Below, in pieces: positions 1 through 8,831 of a stretch of DNA of 64,000 nt. The notes beneath the pieces are model-generated. The model was given only the letters and a program-made list of their open reading frames with translations. It was not told the origin of the DNA and did not search any database. Source of the DNA: DASWIG01 sp965371445 (GTDB taxonomy: Bacteria; Acidobacteriota; Thermoanaerobaculia; Multivoradales; J023); the NCBI GenBank assembly GCA_965371445.1, contig CBDUYN010000033.1:3276-67275 (forward strand), written 5' to 3'. A program made the translations under genes and the position numbers. Within the stretch, counting starts at the first letter, position 1. Each line of letters opens with the position of its first letter.

Positions 1-57
1 GTCATCGCGGCGGTGGCGGTGGGGGCGGCGGTCGGGACCGCTGGTAGGCAACGATCG

Positions 58-243
58 GTGCGAACCATCCTCGACGACTGGAACCAGGAAGGCCCCGCGG
101 ACGCCGAGGGCGACGCCGAGCTCCTGCTCTCGGCGCTCTCCATCCTGCGCGAGCACGAGGACCAGATCGACGCCTGGATGGAATGGGAGAGCTTCGAAGA
201 AGAGCTCGCGAAGAGGGAAGGTGCCGGTGACCTACCGGATTGA
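58..243 (+). CDS. Small acidic protein, putative antitoxin partner of the RelE-like gene
   Basis: About 61 residues if translation starts at the GTG at 58; the frame is open to the window edge, so the true start could lie further left. The protein is helical and acidic, with the internal stretch SILREHEDQIDAWMEWESF, and its last 23 bases overlap the RelE/ParE-like gene starting at 221. The overlap, small size and order fit the antitoxin of a type II module, but I recognise no DNA-binding fold. Identity is inferred from context only. Confidence 0.5.
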   Translation: MRTILDDWNQEGPADAEGDAELLLSALSILREHEDQIDAWMEWESFEEELAKREGAGDLPD

Positions 244-568
244 CATCGGACCAGAAGCGAGAATCGACTTCGAGTCCCTTCCGGCCGAAGAACGTGGCCA
301 GGCCCGGGAGCTGATCCGCTCCCTGGCGGCTACCCCCTGCCCGTTGCGGGCCAAGTCCCTCTGCAGCGAGCCGGCGATCTTCCGGCTCTGGCTCGCCACC
401 CTCTGGCGCGTCGCCTACCAGGTCGACGAGCAGTCCAAGTGCGTGCGGATCCTCAGGATCTACCGTCCCGTGCTCTACGACTACGACAGCTTCCTGCATG
501 GCGACACCCAGGAATCGACGGGCGAATTCCGGATCGGAGCGCGCCGCGATGGGCCGGGCTCGCCCTGA
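221..568 (+). CDS. RelE/ParE-like toxin family protein
   Basis: 115 residues from a GTG start inside the end of the preceding gene. The pattern YRIDIGPEARIDFESLP, then KSLCSEPAIFRLWLATLWRV, then a VDEQSKCVRILRIYR strand resembles the compact alpha/beta fold of RelE/ParE toxins (known family pattern: P-A--D---L, G-K-L, W-R---Y-V-, I-VLRI--R). The last ~20 residues go beyond the usual ~95-residue domain and run over the start of the helicase gene at 549, so the three genes are probably co-transcribed. The start was chosen for the overlap with the upstream partner. Toxin activity is inferred; the segment around KSLCSEPAIFRLW is atypical, so it could be a diverged or inactive member. Confidence 0.6.
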   Translation: MPVTYRIDIGPEARIDFESLPAEERGQARELIRSLAATPCPLRAKSLCSEPAIFRLWLATLWRVAYQVDEQSKCVRILRIYRPVLYDYDSFLHGDTQESTGEFRIGARRDGPGSP

Positions 569-1994
569 CTCCAGGCCTCTGCGCCTCGAATTCGACCGCG
601 GCACGCTCCTGGTGCGCGGCGTCCCCGAGAGCCTGCCGCCGGGCCTCCGGCTGCCCGGGTGCAGCTTCGACCGCCGCGTCAAGCTCTGGCGCGCCCCGGC
701 GCGCCGCTACCGTGACGTCGTGACCGTGCTCCACCGCGCCGGGGTCGACTACGAGAACGCCGCCGGCGGCTTCGAGGAGCTCGACCTCGTCTCCCTCGTC
801 GTCCGCGAGCCCTTTCCCTACCAGGCCGAGGCCGTCGAGACGTGGTGGAAGGCGGGACGACGCGGCATCGTGGTGCTGCCGACCGGCGCCGGCAAGACCT
901 ACGTCGCCGAGCTCATCCTGGAGCGGCTCAAGAGAAGCGCGCTCGTCGTCACCCCGACGCTCGACCTGATGCAGCAGTGGTACGCCGTCCTGTCGACGGC
1001 CTTCGACGTCCCGGTGGGGCTCGTCGGCGGCGGCTACTACGAGGTCGAGCCGATTACGGTGACGACCTACGACTCGGCCTACATCCACATGGAGCGGCTT
1101 GGCAACCGATTCGCGCTACTGGTCTTCGACGAGTGCCATCACCTGCCGGGTCCGTCTTACATGATGGCGGCGGAGCTGTCGATCGCCCCGTTCCGCCTGG
1201 GGCTCACCGCGACGCCCGAGCGCGAGGACGGCGCCGAGCGCCTCCTCGACGAGCTCGTCGGACCGATCGTCTACCGCCGGGAGATCGGCGAGCTCGCCGG
1301 CTCCTACCTCGCCGACTACGAGGTCGAGACGTTGCGGGTGCGCCTCTGCGACGAAGAGCGCGAGACCTACCTGCGCGAGCGCAAGATCTACCGCGCCTTC
1401 GTCGAAAAACACCGGCTCCGCCTGGGCTCTTCGCGCGGCTGGTCGACCTTTCTGATGCTCACCTCCTCGTCGGAGGAAGGCCGCCGCGCCTTCCTCGCCT
1501 TTCGCACCCAAAAAACCATCGCCCACGCCTCCGGCGCCAAGCTGCGGCTGCTCGAGCGGCTCCTGACACGTCACCGCCACGACCGGGCGCTGATCTTCAC
1601 GAGCGACAACGAAACCGTCTACAAGATCTCGCGGCGCTTTCTCATCCCGGCCATCACCCACCAGACGAAGATCAAGGAACGCCACGAGACCCTGCAGCGT
1701 TTCAACGCCGGCGACTATCCCTTCCTGGTGACGTCGCGGGTTCTAAACGAAGGGGTCGACGTCCCGGAGGCAAACGTCGGTATCATCCTTTCGGGCAGCG
1801 GGACCGTGCGCGAGCACGTCCAGCGGCTGGGACGGATCCTGCGCCGTGTCGAGGGCAAGCGGGCGCTGCTCTACGAGGTGGTGGCCGAGGACACGGCCGA
1901 GGAGTACGTCAGCGAGCGGCGGCGTCAGCACGGGGCCTATCAGCGGGGGGACGGAGGCAACGCCCCGGAGACGTCTTCGTGGGTCAGGCTGTAG
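549..1994 (+). CDS. XPB/Rad25-type superfamily 2 DNA helicase
   Basis: 481 residues from the ATG at 549, which overlaps the RelE-like gene by 20 bases. An N-terminal ~80-residue segment is followed by helicase domain 1 with Q-motif-like PYQAEAVETWW, Walker A PTGAGKT (residues 111-117), DEAH-box variant DECHH (about 194) and motif III LTATPE (about 219). Domain 2 contains ALIFTSDNE, TSRVLNEGVDVPEANVGI and the arginine-finger segment QRLGRILRR. Bacterial XPB homologues unwind DNA in repair. The archaeal-type nuclease partner Bax1 is not seen next door. The family call is from motifs; its role here is inferred. Confidence 0.85.
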   Translation: MGRARPDSRPLRLEFDRGTLLVRGVPESLPPGLRLPGCSFDRRVKLWRAPARRYRDVVTVLHRAGVDYENAAGGFEELDLVSLVVREPFPYQAEAVETWWKAGRRGIVVLPTGAGKTYVAELILERLKRSALVVTPTLDLMQQWYAVLSTAFDVPVGLVGGGYYEVEPITVTTYDSAYIHMERLGNRFALLVFDECHHLPGPSYMMAAELSIAPFRLGLTATPEREDGAERLLDELVGPIVYRREIGELAGSYLADYEVETLRVRLCDEERETYLRERKIYRAFVEKHRLRLGSSRGWSTFLMLTSSSEEGRRAFLAFRTQKTIAHASGAKLRLLERLLTRHRHDRALIFTSDNETVYKISRRFLIPAITHQTKIKERHETLQRFNAGDYPFLVTSRVLNEGVDVPEANVGIILSGSGTVREHVQRLGRILRRVEGKRALLYEVVAEDTAEEYVSERRRQHGAYQRGDGGNAPETSSWVRL

Positions 1995-2091
1995 GTTTGG
2001 ACGACGCGCCCCGGGCTAAGGCCGTCTCCCGGAAGGGGCCGTCGAGCCAACTCGGCTCGTTTGGTCGATGTTGCGCTCCGCCATGTACAGA

Positions 2092-2118
2092 AAAGCCGGG
2101 GCAAAGAGCCCCGGCTTT
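2092..2118 (-). terminator. Intrinsic terminator-like hairpin between convergent genes
   Basis: Perfect 11-bp stem AAAGCCGGGGC / GCCCCGGCTTT around a 5-base loop (2103-2107), followed on the minus strand by TTTTC. It lies 43 bases past the stop of the minus-strand peptidase gene and about 100 bases past the stop of the helicase, so it may serve both. Confidence 0.7.
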
Positions 2119-2160
2119 CGAAGAGGCAGGCAGAGCCTGCCCTGCGGGAAGGACGTCGAC

Positions 2161-5013
2161 CTAGCAGTCCGGGTCGGCGCCGTCGATCAGGCCGTCGCAG
2201 TCGTTGTCGATGCCGTCGGAGCAGCGCGGACCCTTCTCCTTGGAGTGGGTCGGGACGCAACCCTGACAGGCCGGATCGCCGGAGCAATCGGAGTCGGCGC
2301 AGTCGACGTCACCGTCGCAGTCCTCGTCGAGGCCGCCGGTGCAGACCTCGGCGCCGGTGTTGCAGTCGAGGCCGCAGTTGCTGCAGTTCTCGCCCGGGGA
2401 GCAAGCCAGGTCACCGCAGCAGAAGGCGCCGCCGCCGGGAGCCTCGACCTCGGTGCAGTCGAAGCCGCCCGAGGTGCAGCGCGAATCGCCGCAGAAGACC
2501 GGGCTCTGGCCATCGCCGTCGCCGCAGCAGAAGCGGCTCGAGGGCTTGCCGCCCTGGACGCCGGCACAGTCGGCCGGACAGCTCACGCAGTCCTCGCCGT
2601 CGGCGGGGTTGGCCTCGCAGATGCCGTTGCCGCAGACCGCGCCCGGCGAGGAGCCGGAGACGCAGTCGCTGGCGCAGGAGTTGCAGTCCTCGCCCGACTC
2701 GCAGATCCCGTTGCCGCAACCCGTCACGCACTGGGCGGGCAGGTCGAAGCTCTCGGTCACGTTGAGCGAGTTGGAGTTGCCGCCGTCACTGGCGCCTGAG
2801 CCCATGCCGCGCTTGGCGAAACCCTCCCAGATGAGGCACTCGTTGGCGCCGCCGTTGTTGTTCTGGTCGGCCAAGAGGATCGCGTCGCGGGCGTCGAGGA
2901 AGGTCGGGTTACAACCCTGGAGCTTCAGGCCGTCGACCACCAGCTGGATGGCCAGGTTGTTGCCGCCCGTGCCGGTGTAGAGGTTCGGGTCGAAGCCGTG
3001 GGCGTTGGTCAGGTTCCAGTACACCTCCCAGACCGCGGTGGCCCACACCGTGCCGACGCCGTGCGGCACCGAGAGCGTGCCGGCGGCCAGCTCGCCGTAG
3101 GTCAAGGGGTTGACCGCCATGTCGGTCGTGTACGGGGCGGGACGGATGCCCTGGCCCGTCGGCGGCTCGAAGATCGAGTAGGTGCCGACGCCGCGCGCCG
3201 TCGTCGACGTGTCGGTCGAGTTGGCGGTGAAAAACAGCGTGCAGAGGTCACTCCAGCCCTCACCCGCCTGCTGCTGGCCGCTCAGGCAGTTGACGTTGGT
3301 GCGCCCGCCGGTCAGCCGGTTCGAGAGACCGTGGCAGTACTCGTGGGCGATGATGCCGTTGTCGAGGTCGCTGTCGCGGTTCGGGATCGAGCTCCCGGCG
3401 TCTTTTTCGGTGGCGTTGACACCGCCCGCGAGCTCGGCTTTGATCGTGTCGCCGTCGCTCTGGCCGATCATGACCGAGGAGACCGAGACCGAGCCGCCCT
3501 GCGCGCCGGCGCCCATCGAGAGGACGCCGTCGCCCTGGTTGTTGACCACGATCGCGGCGATGGCGCCCGCGTTCTCGGCGTTCAAGACCTTGGTGCCGAA
3601 CTCGCAGCTGCCGCGGTCGATCAGAGCGATGCGGCCCGCGGTGAAGCCGACGAGGCCGTTACAACCCTCCGAGCCGTTGGCGGTGCCGTCGTCGACCAGC
3701 TCGACGTCGCCGGTGATGCCGGTCGTATTGAGCGCCGCGCCGAAGGCGGCAGAAGACGCCGTGTAGTCGCCGGAGATCGAGACCGGCGAGTTGACGGTGA
3801 CGATCGAGTCGGCCGTCGGCGTCCACTCGAACATCTGCATGCGCGGGTTCGAGCCGTCGGACGGAGTGCCGAAGTTGGCGTTGTTGGTGCCGGAGCCGTC
3901 CTGGGCGTCGGCATTCACGGCGTCGCTGCCGCCGGGGGCGCCGGTGTAGTTGTTCTCCTGGAAGTTGCCGCTCGCCTCGTCGAAGCCGTAGTGGTAGAGC
4001 AGGTCGTGGAGGACGTTGTTCCAGTAGAAGAGGTTGGTGATCGCCGCTGCCTGGTAGTCGACGGGCGACTGGGTGGCGAGGTCGATCGGGAACTGGAAGT
4101 CGAGGCCGGCGCCGCCCGACGGCCGGAAGCCGCCCGAGTTGTTGGCGTCGCGGTCTTCCTGGGCGAAGACGTTGTTGCCGCGGGTGTCGGTGAACTCGGC
4201 GCCCGGGTTGCCGTCGGTGTCGTGCCAGCCGAAGGGCGAGGCCGCCGTGTCGGCGGGATTGGTCTCGATGGTCCGCGGACCGTCGGAGGGCGACTCGTTG
4301 GGCAGCGCGTAGACCTGGTAGGTGTCGGCGTCGATCCAGTTGCTCTTGCCGAGGATCTCGCTGGTCTCGGCGTCGACCCAGAGGTTCCACCAGTGCTGGC
4401 CATCGAGCTGACGGATCACGAGGTCCCAGGCGAGGCGCACGTCGCCCTGCCCGGTCGCGAAGTAGACGAGCTTCGCCGGGATCGCCTCGAGCGAGATCCC
4501 CGCGGGGTCGAACCGCCGCACCAAAGCGACGCCCTTGGCCTTGGTGATCGGGACGACCTTGCCCCGCACCTCGAGCTCCAGGGCCGCGGCGGCGGCAAGG
4601 AGCGCGTCGGCGGCCGAAAGCCCCGGCTTCGCGACGTTGACGCGACTCTTCAGGCCACGCACCATGCCGTCGCCCAGGTTGATGACCCGGCCGTCGGCGG
4701 CGATGTTGACGTTGGACTCCGAACCCACGACCTCCAGGCCGCCGACCTGCTGGCGGAAGTAGATGTGGGTCGTGCCGTTGTGGCGCGAGGCGTACTTGTG
4801 GGTGACCGTCAAGGCGTCGAGATCCTCGTCCGAGAGGCCGCGCTTCTCCATGTTGGCGCGCAGGTAGCGGAGGGCGATGGCGAGGGGCTCGTCGGCCGAC
4901 TTCTCCGAGGTCAGGAACCGGGGTCCCTGATCCTGGGCGGCGAGCGGAGCGAGCCCCAGGGCCAGAAGGCCCACGAGAAGCGTCGCGAGGATCTTGTTGC
5001 GTTCGTGGCTCAT
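2161..5013 (-). CDS. Secreted M36 (fungalysin-like) zinc metallopeptidase with PA domain and Cys-rich tail
   Basis: 950 residues. The N-terminal signal peptide ends near LAPLAAQ (about 27). Residues ~50-220 look like an FTP/PepSY propeptide. The M36 catalytic domain has HEYCHG at 557-562, giving two zinc His and the catalytic Glu, and EGWSD at 585-589, giving the third ligand. A PA (protease-associated) insertion spans roughly 410-530 (VGFTAGRIALIDRGSCEFG). From ~770 there is a Cys-rich tail with repeats of the type CGNGICESGEDC and CSDGIDNDCDG, as in many secreted bacterial proteins. The protein probably degrades extracellular protein. The usual Thr of HEYTHG is Cys here. The gene stands alone; the start has ATG followed by a clear signal peptide. 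Confidence 0.9.
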   Translation of the reverse strand: MSHERNKILATLLVGLLALGLAPLAAQDQGPRFLTSEKSADEPLAIALRYLRANMEKRGLSDEDLDALTVTHKYASRHNGTTHIYFRQQVGGLEVVGSESNVNIAADGRVINLGDGMVRGLKSRVNVAKPGLSAADALLAAAAALELEVRGKVVPITKAKGVALVRRFDPAGISLEAIPAKLVYFATGQGDVRLAWDLVIRQLDGQHWWNLWVDAETSEILGKSNWIDADTYQVYALPNESPSDGPRTIETNPADTAASPFGWHDTDGNPGAEFTDTRGNNVFAQEDRDANNSGGFRPSGGAGLDFQFPIDLATQSPVDYQAAAITNLFYWNNVLHDLLYHYGFDEASGNFQENNYTGAPGGSDAVNADAQDGSGTNNANFGTPSDGSNPRMQMFEWTPTADSIVTVNSPVSISGDYTASSAAFGAALNTTGITGDVELVDDGTANGSEGCNGLVGFTAGRIALIDRGSCEFGTKVLNAENAGAIAAIVVNNQGDGVLSMGAGAQGGSVSVSSVMIGQSDGDTIKAELAGGVNATEKDAGSSIPNRDSDLDNGIIAHEYCHGLSNRLTGGRTNVNCLSGQQQAGEGWSDLCTLFFTANSTDTSTTARGVGTYSIFEPPTGQGIRPAPYTTDMAVNPLTYGELAAGTLSVPHGVGTVWATAVWEVYWNLTNAHGFDPNLYTGTGGNNLAIQLVVDGLKLQGCNPTFLDARDAILLADQNNNGGANECLIWEGFAKRGMGSGASDGGNSNSLNVTESFDLPAQCVTGCGNGICESGEDCNSCASDCVSGSSPGAVCGNGICEANPADGEDCVSCPADCAGVQGGKPSSRFCCGDGDGQSPVFCGDSRCTSGGFDCTEVEAPGGGAFCCGDLACSPGENCSNCGLDCNTGAEVCTGGLDEDCDGDVDCADSDCSGDPACQGCVPTHSKEKGPRCSDGIDNDCDGLIDGADPDC

Positions 5014-5164
5014 GATTTCTCCTGTTCCAAATTGGATTCGATGATCGGACGCATCCGACCGGTGCGTCCCGTTACCTATAGAGGGTGTCCGGAGGGGCCG
5101 GAAAATATACCCCCCGGGCCACTTTCTCGGGACGCGCCGGAGCGGACGTTCGATCCCTTCGGGG

Positions 5165-5758
5165 TCAGCTCGAGAGGCTCGTTTTCATCAGCAGCGAGGC
5201 TCCTCGGTAACGCAACCACGGGCTTGGACCCAGGTGGGCTTCGTCGACGACCTCGAAGCCGGTACGCCGGTAGAGGCTGACGGCCGGTGTGTTGTCCGCG
5301 AAGACGAGGAGGCTCACGACGTCGAACCCGTTCTCCCGGGCTTTTTCTTTCGTCCGTTCGACGAGCCCGAGGCCGACGCGGCGCCTTCTGAAATCCGGAT
5401 CGACGGACATGGTGTCGAGGTACCAACTGCCGTCGACGCGCGTATCATAGAGAGGCCGGAGGTGCTCGAGCCTCTCGGCGGGAAAGAAACCCCGCATCTC
5501 GGGAGTGATCCGGTGCCGCTGAGCCGGATAGGAGAGGGCGAGGCCGACGAGGCGGCCGTCGGCCTCGGCGACGGCCATGTCCCTGTAGGAATGGGGATGG
5601 CGGTCCGCCGCCAGGCCCCTGGCCAGGATCTCGACGGGTGTCGTTCCCGGGACGAGGCCCTCATACAGGAAGTCCGCGACGCCGGCGGAGGCTTCATACA
5701 TCAGCTCCGCCAGGCGCGGGCAGTCTTCTTGGATCCCAGTCCGGTAGAGGATCTGCAT
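5165..5758 (-). CDS. GNAT-family N-acetyltransferase
   Basis: About 197 residues. Features of the GNAT fold are visible: an N-terminal ILYRTGIQEDCPRLAELMYE helix, the central strand SWYLDTMSVDPDFRRRRVG leading into the acetyl-CoA loop (RRRRVGLGLVE, matching the Q/R-x-x-G-x-G/A pattern), and C-terminal NTPAVSLYRRTGFEVVDE, the typical N--A--LY---GF motif. The start was taken as the ATG at 5758; a TTG lies one codon upstream. It begins 5 bases after the purC stop, so it is probably translated from the same minus-strand transcript. The substrate cannot be told. Confidence 0.85.
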   Translation of the reverse strand: MQILYRTGIQEDCPRLAELMYEASAGVADFLYEGLVPGTTPVEILARGLAADRHPHSYRDMAVAEADGRLVGLALSYPAQRHRITPEMRGFFPAERLEHLRPLYDTRVDGSWYLDTMSVDPDFRRRRVGLGLVERTKEKARENGFDVVSLLVFADNTPAVSLYRRTGFEVVDEAHLGPSPWLRYRGASLLMKTSLSS

Positions 5759-5763
5759 CAAGG

Positions 5764-6693
5764 CTACAGGTCCGGCTCGCGGCCGGTAAGGCGCCGGAAG
5801 GCCTCGGTGTAGCGCTCGAGGGTCCCGGCGACGACGTCTTGAGGCAGCTCGGGAGGCGGCGACTCGTGATCCCAGCCCGCGCCGTCGAGCCAGTTGCGCA
5901 CGAGCTGCTTGTCAAAGGAAACGGGCTCGGTGCCCGGACGCCACTCGGCCGCGTCCCAATAACGCGAAGAGTCCGGTGTCAGGACCTCGTCGATCAAGAG
6001 GAGCTCGTCGCCGGCCAGGCCGAATTCGAGCTTCGTGTCGGCGAGGATCAGCCCCTTCCTCTGCGCGTGCTCGGCGCCGCGCCCGTAGAGCCTCAGGGTC
6101 AGATCGCGCAAACGTGCCGCGAGCTCCTCCCCGACCCCGGCCTCCATGGCGGCGTAGTCGACGTTCTCGTCGTGTCCTGTCTCGGCTTTGGTGGCCGGAG
6201 TAAAGAGCGCCTCATCAAGGCGGCTCGCCCACTCAAGCCCTGCAGGCAGCTCGATGCCGCACGTCTTGCCGTCTTTTTCGTACTCACGAAAGCCGCTCCC
6301 GGCGAGATACCCCCGGGCCACGCACTCGAAAGGCACGACCGAGGCTTTCTTGACGAGCACGGAGCGTCCTTGAAGCGTCTCGGCGTGGGGCTTCAGGACG
6401 GCCGGGAAGTCGGCGGCCTCGGTGGCGAGGAGGTGGTTCGCCACGACACCGTTGAGCTGCTCGAACCAGAAGTTCGACAGCTGGTTCAAGATCTTGCCCT
6501 TCCCGGGGACGGCGGGGCGGAGCACGTGGTCGTAAGCCGAGACCCGATCGCAGGCCACGATCAAAAGCTCGGTCCCCAGGTCGTAGACGTCGCGCACCTT
6601 GCCGCGTTTCGGTGCCGGGAGCCCTTCGAGGCCGGTTTGCCAGACTGTCCCCCTGGGGGGATCAAGGGGGGGATACACTGCTTTTTTCGTCAT
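5764..6693 (-). CDS. purC: Phosphoribosylaminoimidazole-succinocarboxamide synthase
   Basis: 309 residues from the ATG at 6693. Catalyses ATP-dependent joining of aspartate to CAIR to form SAICAR in de novo purine synthesis. Family signatures include GKVRDVYDLG (about residue 28), the SAICAR motif LIVACDRVSAYDHVL, ECVARGYLAGSGFREY and the C-terminal LADTKLEFGL and LIDEVLTPDSSRYW. The longer ATP-grasp-like form (about 300 residues) matches family length. The start was chosen because the ATG overlaps the TGA of the upstream gene (4-base overlap), which implies translational coupling. The pairing of purC with a cyclase-fold protein is unusual. Confidence 0.95.
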   Translation of the reverse strand: MTKKAVYPPLDPPRGTVWQTGLEGLPAPKRGKVRDVYDLGTELLIVACDRVSAYDHVLRPAVPGKGKILNQLSNFWFEQLNGVVANHLLATEAADFPAVLKPHAETLQGRSVLVKKASVVPFECVARGYLAGSGFREYEKDGKTCGIELPAGLEWASRLDEALFTPATKAETGHDENVDYAAMEAGVGEELAARLRDLTLRLYGRGAEHAQRKGLILADTKLEFGLAGDELLLIDEVLTPDSSRYWDAAEWRPGTEPVSFDKQLVRNWLDGAGWDHESPPPELPQDVVAGTLERYTEAFRRLTGREPDL

Positions 6694-8720
6694 TTCTTGG
6701 GCGCTGTGAGCTTGGTTGCAAAGACTTTTTCCAGAGCCGCGATGAGGTTCATCTTGGGAATTTTCTGAAGCTTCTCCAACTGCCACGAGGCCGCGTCGAT
6801 GATCTCGAAGACCGGTATCTGATCGAGGCCCTTGAACTTCCCGAAGCCGAGCTTGCGCAGGCCCACGAGGAGCGTTTCGCCCGACTTCTCGACGAGCGGA
6901 ACGATCACGTAGCCGCGCCGCTCCTCGTAGCCGAAGTAAAGCTCCTCGAAGCTGCCGAGGTGGGAGAGATAGGGCTCCGTGGCGACGATCCCCTCGTTGA
7001 CGAGCGTCGCGTTCTGGTTGATGTAGGCGAAAAACGAACGCGACTCCTCGTCTTTGGCGACGAGGCCGCTTGACTTCGACATCATCGGCTCAAAAAACTT
7101 GGCCACCGTCTTCTCGGGATAGCCCTGGCCGATGAGGTAGGTCTTGAACTCGTCGACCTCCTGCGTTTTCTTACCCGTCGTGAGCCGCGAGAGCTCGACG
7201 AGCCCGTGGCCGAAGTACTCGTAGGTCGTTTCGTTGCCGCCGCTGTCCAGCGGTAGGAGGCGGTATTCGCCGAAGTTGATGGCGATCCGGAGGCCCCGGT
7301 TGAACGGAAAGCCCTTCTTGAGCGCCTCGGAGTAGAGGCGCTGGAGGTGGATCGCCGCGATCAGGAGGTTGCGGGTGTGGCGTCCGGAGTAGAAGGCGCC
7401 GTCGCCGAGGTACTTCTCCAGGCGCAGGTGCAGGTCCTCGGCGAGGAGGTTGACCTTGCGCTGGAAGTCGAAGGTCATCCGGAAAGCGTGGCCGATGGCC
7501 GTTTTCTCGGCCTTGCCGAGCATCGAGATGGTGGCCGAGAAGTCGCTGATGTCGTAGACCAGTCCGAAGCGGTGGACGAGCGGGTCGACCACCCAGGCGG
7601 AGGTGAAGTCGATCGGCCGCGTCGCCGCGGAGAGCCGCAGGACCGGCGGCCCACCCACCCAGGTCGTGTTGGTCGAGCGGTCGCGCGACACGTAGGATTC
7701 GTCCTCGACCTCGATGGGCACCAGCATCTTCCGCAGCGCCTGGAGGAGCTCGAACTCCTGGAGGCGAAGGAGCAGCCCCTCCCAGATTTTGACCTGCTCG
7801 GCGGTCGGGAACGTGGAGTCCGAGTAGGTGATGTGGCTGGAGAGGAAGCTCAGGTAGCCCGCGTGGTTGAGCAGCACCTCGGCACCCTGCCCGGGCTCGG
7901 CCCGCAGCAGGTGGACGACGGCGCTTCTCAGGACCTCGTCGCTCCCGAGGCTCTTGGCGTGCCACTCCCGGATCGCCGCGAGCCGCTGGCGCAGGTCCCG
8001 CCCGTCGGTTTTGAGGTAGCCGCTGAAGTAGCTCGACAGCTCCGAGAGGTCGCGGCTGACGTGCTCCTCGGTGAAGATCAGGACGTTGTCGCGCATCAGC
8101 GTCAGGATCGGCGGGAAGAGGGTGTCCTCCTTGTCGCCGGTCACCGCCGCGAGCTCGTGCACCGCGTCGTAGGTCGTGTCGAAAACTCTGTCGATCCACT
8201 TCTGGAAGACCTTGTACTTGATCTCGTCGCCGAAGTCGCGGCCGATGGTGAGATCCATGCGCAGGAGCCGTTTGGGGATGCCGCGGAAGTAGCTCGCCGC
8301 GAACTGGGAGTGGTGGAGCCAGAAGATGTCGGGGTACTTCGAGCCGAAGCTGGAGCCGATGGCGTTCTTGAGCGCCTGGGCGAGCATGCCGCGGTAGCGC
8401 TCCCACTTGGCATTGTAGGCCTTGGTGTCGAAGCTGTCGCGGTTGCGGTAGGCGAATTGCGCCCCCTCCTCGGCTTGCAGGTAGTCGCCGAGGGCCCCGT
8501 CGAGGGCGTGCAGGGCCTTCGAGACGAGGAGCGGGAAGCCGACCAGCGGGGTCGCGGTCTCGTCTTCGAGGAAGATGCGTTCCGGCGCCGGCAGGCGGTC
8601 GATCGTGGGCAGGGCCCGGCGGACGTCGGCCGGATCCGGACGCAGGAAGTTGAACCTTCCGTGAGACAGGTGCTCTAGAAGAGAAGTGGGCATCCTTCCT
8701 CGCTCTGGCGTGAAATCCAT
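6690..8720 (-). CDS. Large unknown protein with a diverged class III nucleotide-cyclase-like domain
   Basis: 676 residues (an alternative ATG at 8693 would remove nine). Residues 1-360 are helical and unrecognised. From ~384 the order of motifs follows class III adenylate/guanylate cyclases: LVYDISDFSATI (first metal Asp position, D390), KYLGDGAFY (436-444; Lys plus the second Asp D440), LRIAINFGEY (about 477-486) and FGHGLVELSRLTTG (503-516; R512 matches the transition-state Arg). The transition-state Asn position appears to be Val, so activity is doubtful or altered. It overlaps purC by 4 bases. It could be an active cyclase or a nucleotide-binding regulator; the fold call is mine from motif order. 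Confidence 0.6.
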   Translation of the reverse strand: MDFTPERGRMPTSLLEHLSHGRFNFLRPDPADVRRALPTIDRLPAPERIFLEDETATPLVGFPLLVSKALHALDGALGDYLQAEEGAQFAYRNRDSFDTKAYNAKWERYRGMLAQALKNAIGSSFGSKYPDIFWLHHSQFAASYFRGIPKRLLRMDLTIGRDFGDEIKYKVFQKWIDRVFDTTYDAVHELAAVTGDKEDTLFPPILTLMRDNVLIFTEEHVSRDLSELSSYFSGYLKTDGRDLRQRLAAIREWHAKSLGSDEVLRSAVVHLLRAEPGQGAEVLLNHAGYLSFLSSHITYSDSTFPTAEQVKIWEGLLLRLQEFELLQALRKMLVPIEVEDESYVSRDRSTNTTWVGGPPVLRLSAATRPIDFTSAWVVDPLVHRFGLVYDISDFSATISMLGKAEKTAIGHAFRMTFDFQRKVNLLAEDLHLRLEKYLGDGAFYSGRHTRNLLIAAIHLQRLYSEALKKGFPFNRGLRIAINFGEYRLLPLDSGGNETTYEYFGHGLVELSRLTTGKKTQEVDEFKTYLIGQGYPEKTVAKFFEPMMSKSSGLVAKDEESRSFFAYINQNATLVNEGIVATEPYLSHLGSFEELYFGYEERRGYVIVPLVEKSGETLLVGLRKLGFGKFKGLDQIPVFEIIDAASWQLEKLQKIPKMNLIAALEKVFATKLTAPKK

Positions 8721-8831
8721 CCCGAGGGGAGCCGGCTCCCCCTCGTGGCTCGTCGGGACTCCCTACCGTATAACATAGCCGGCGATGGATGGTCCATGCC
8801 GAAGACATCACCGTTGGGGAGCCGACGAGCC

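Noticed and set aside
2998..5280. 760-codon frame antisense to the M36 peptidase
   Set aside because: Same shadow effect; no domain and no ribosome site, while the peptidase is clearly real.
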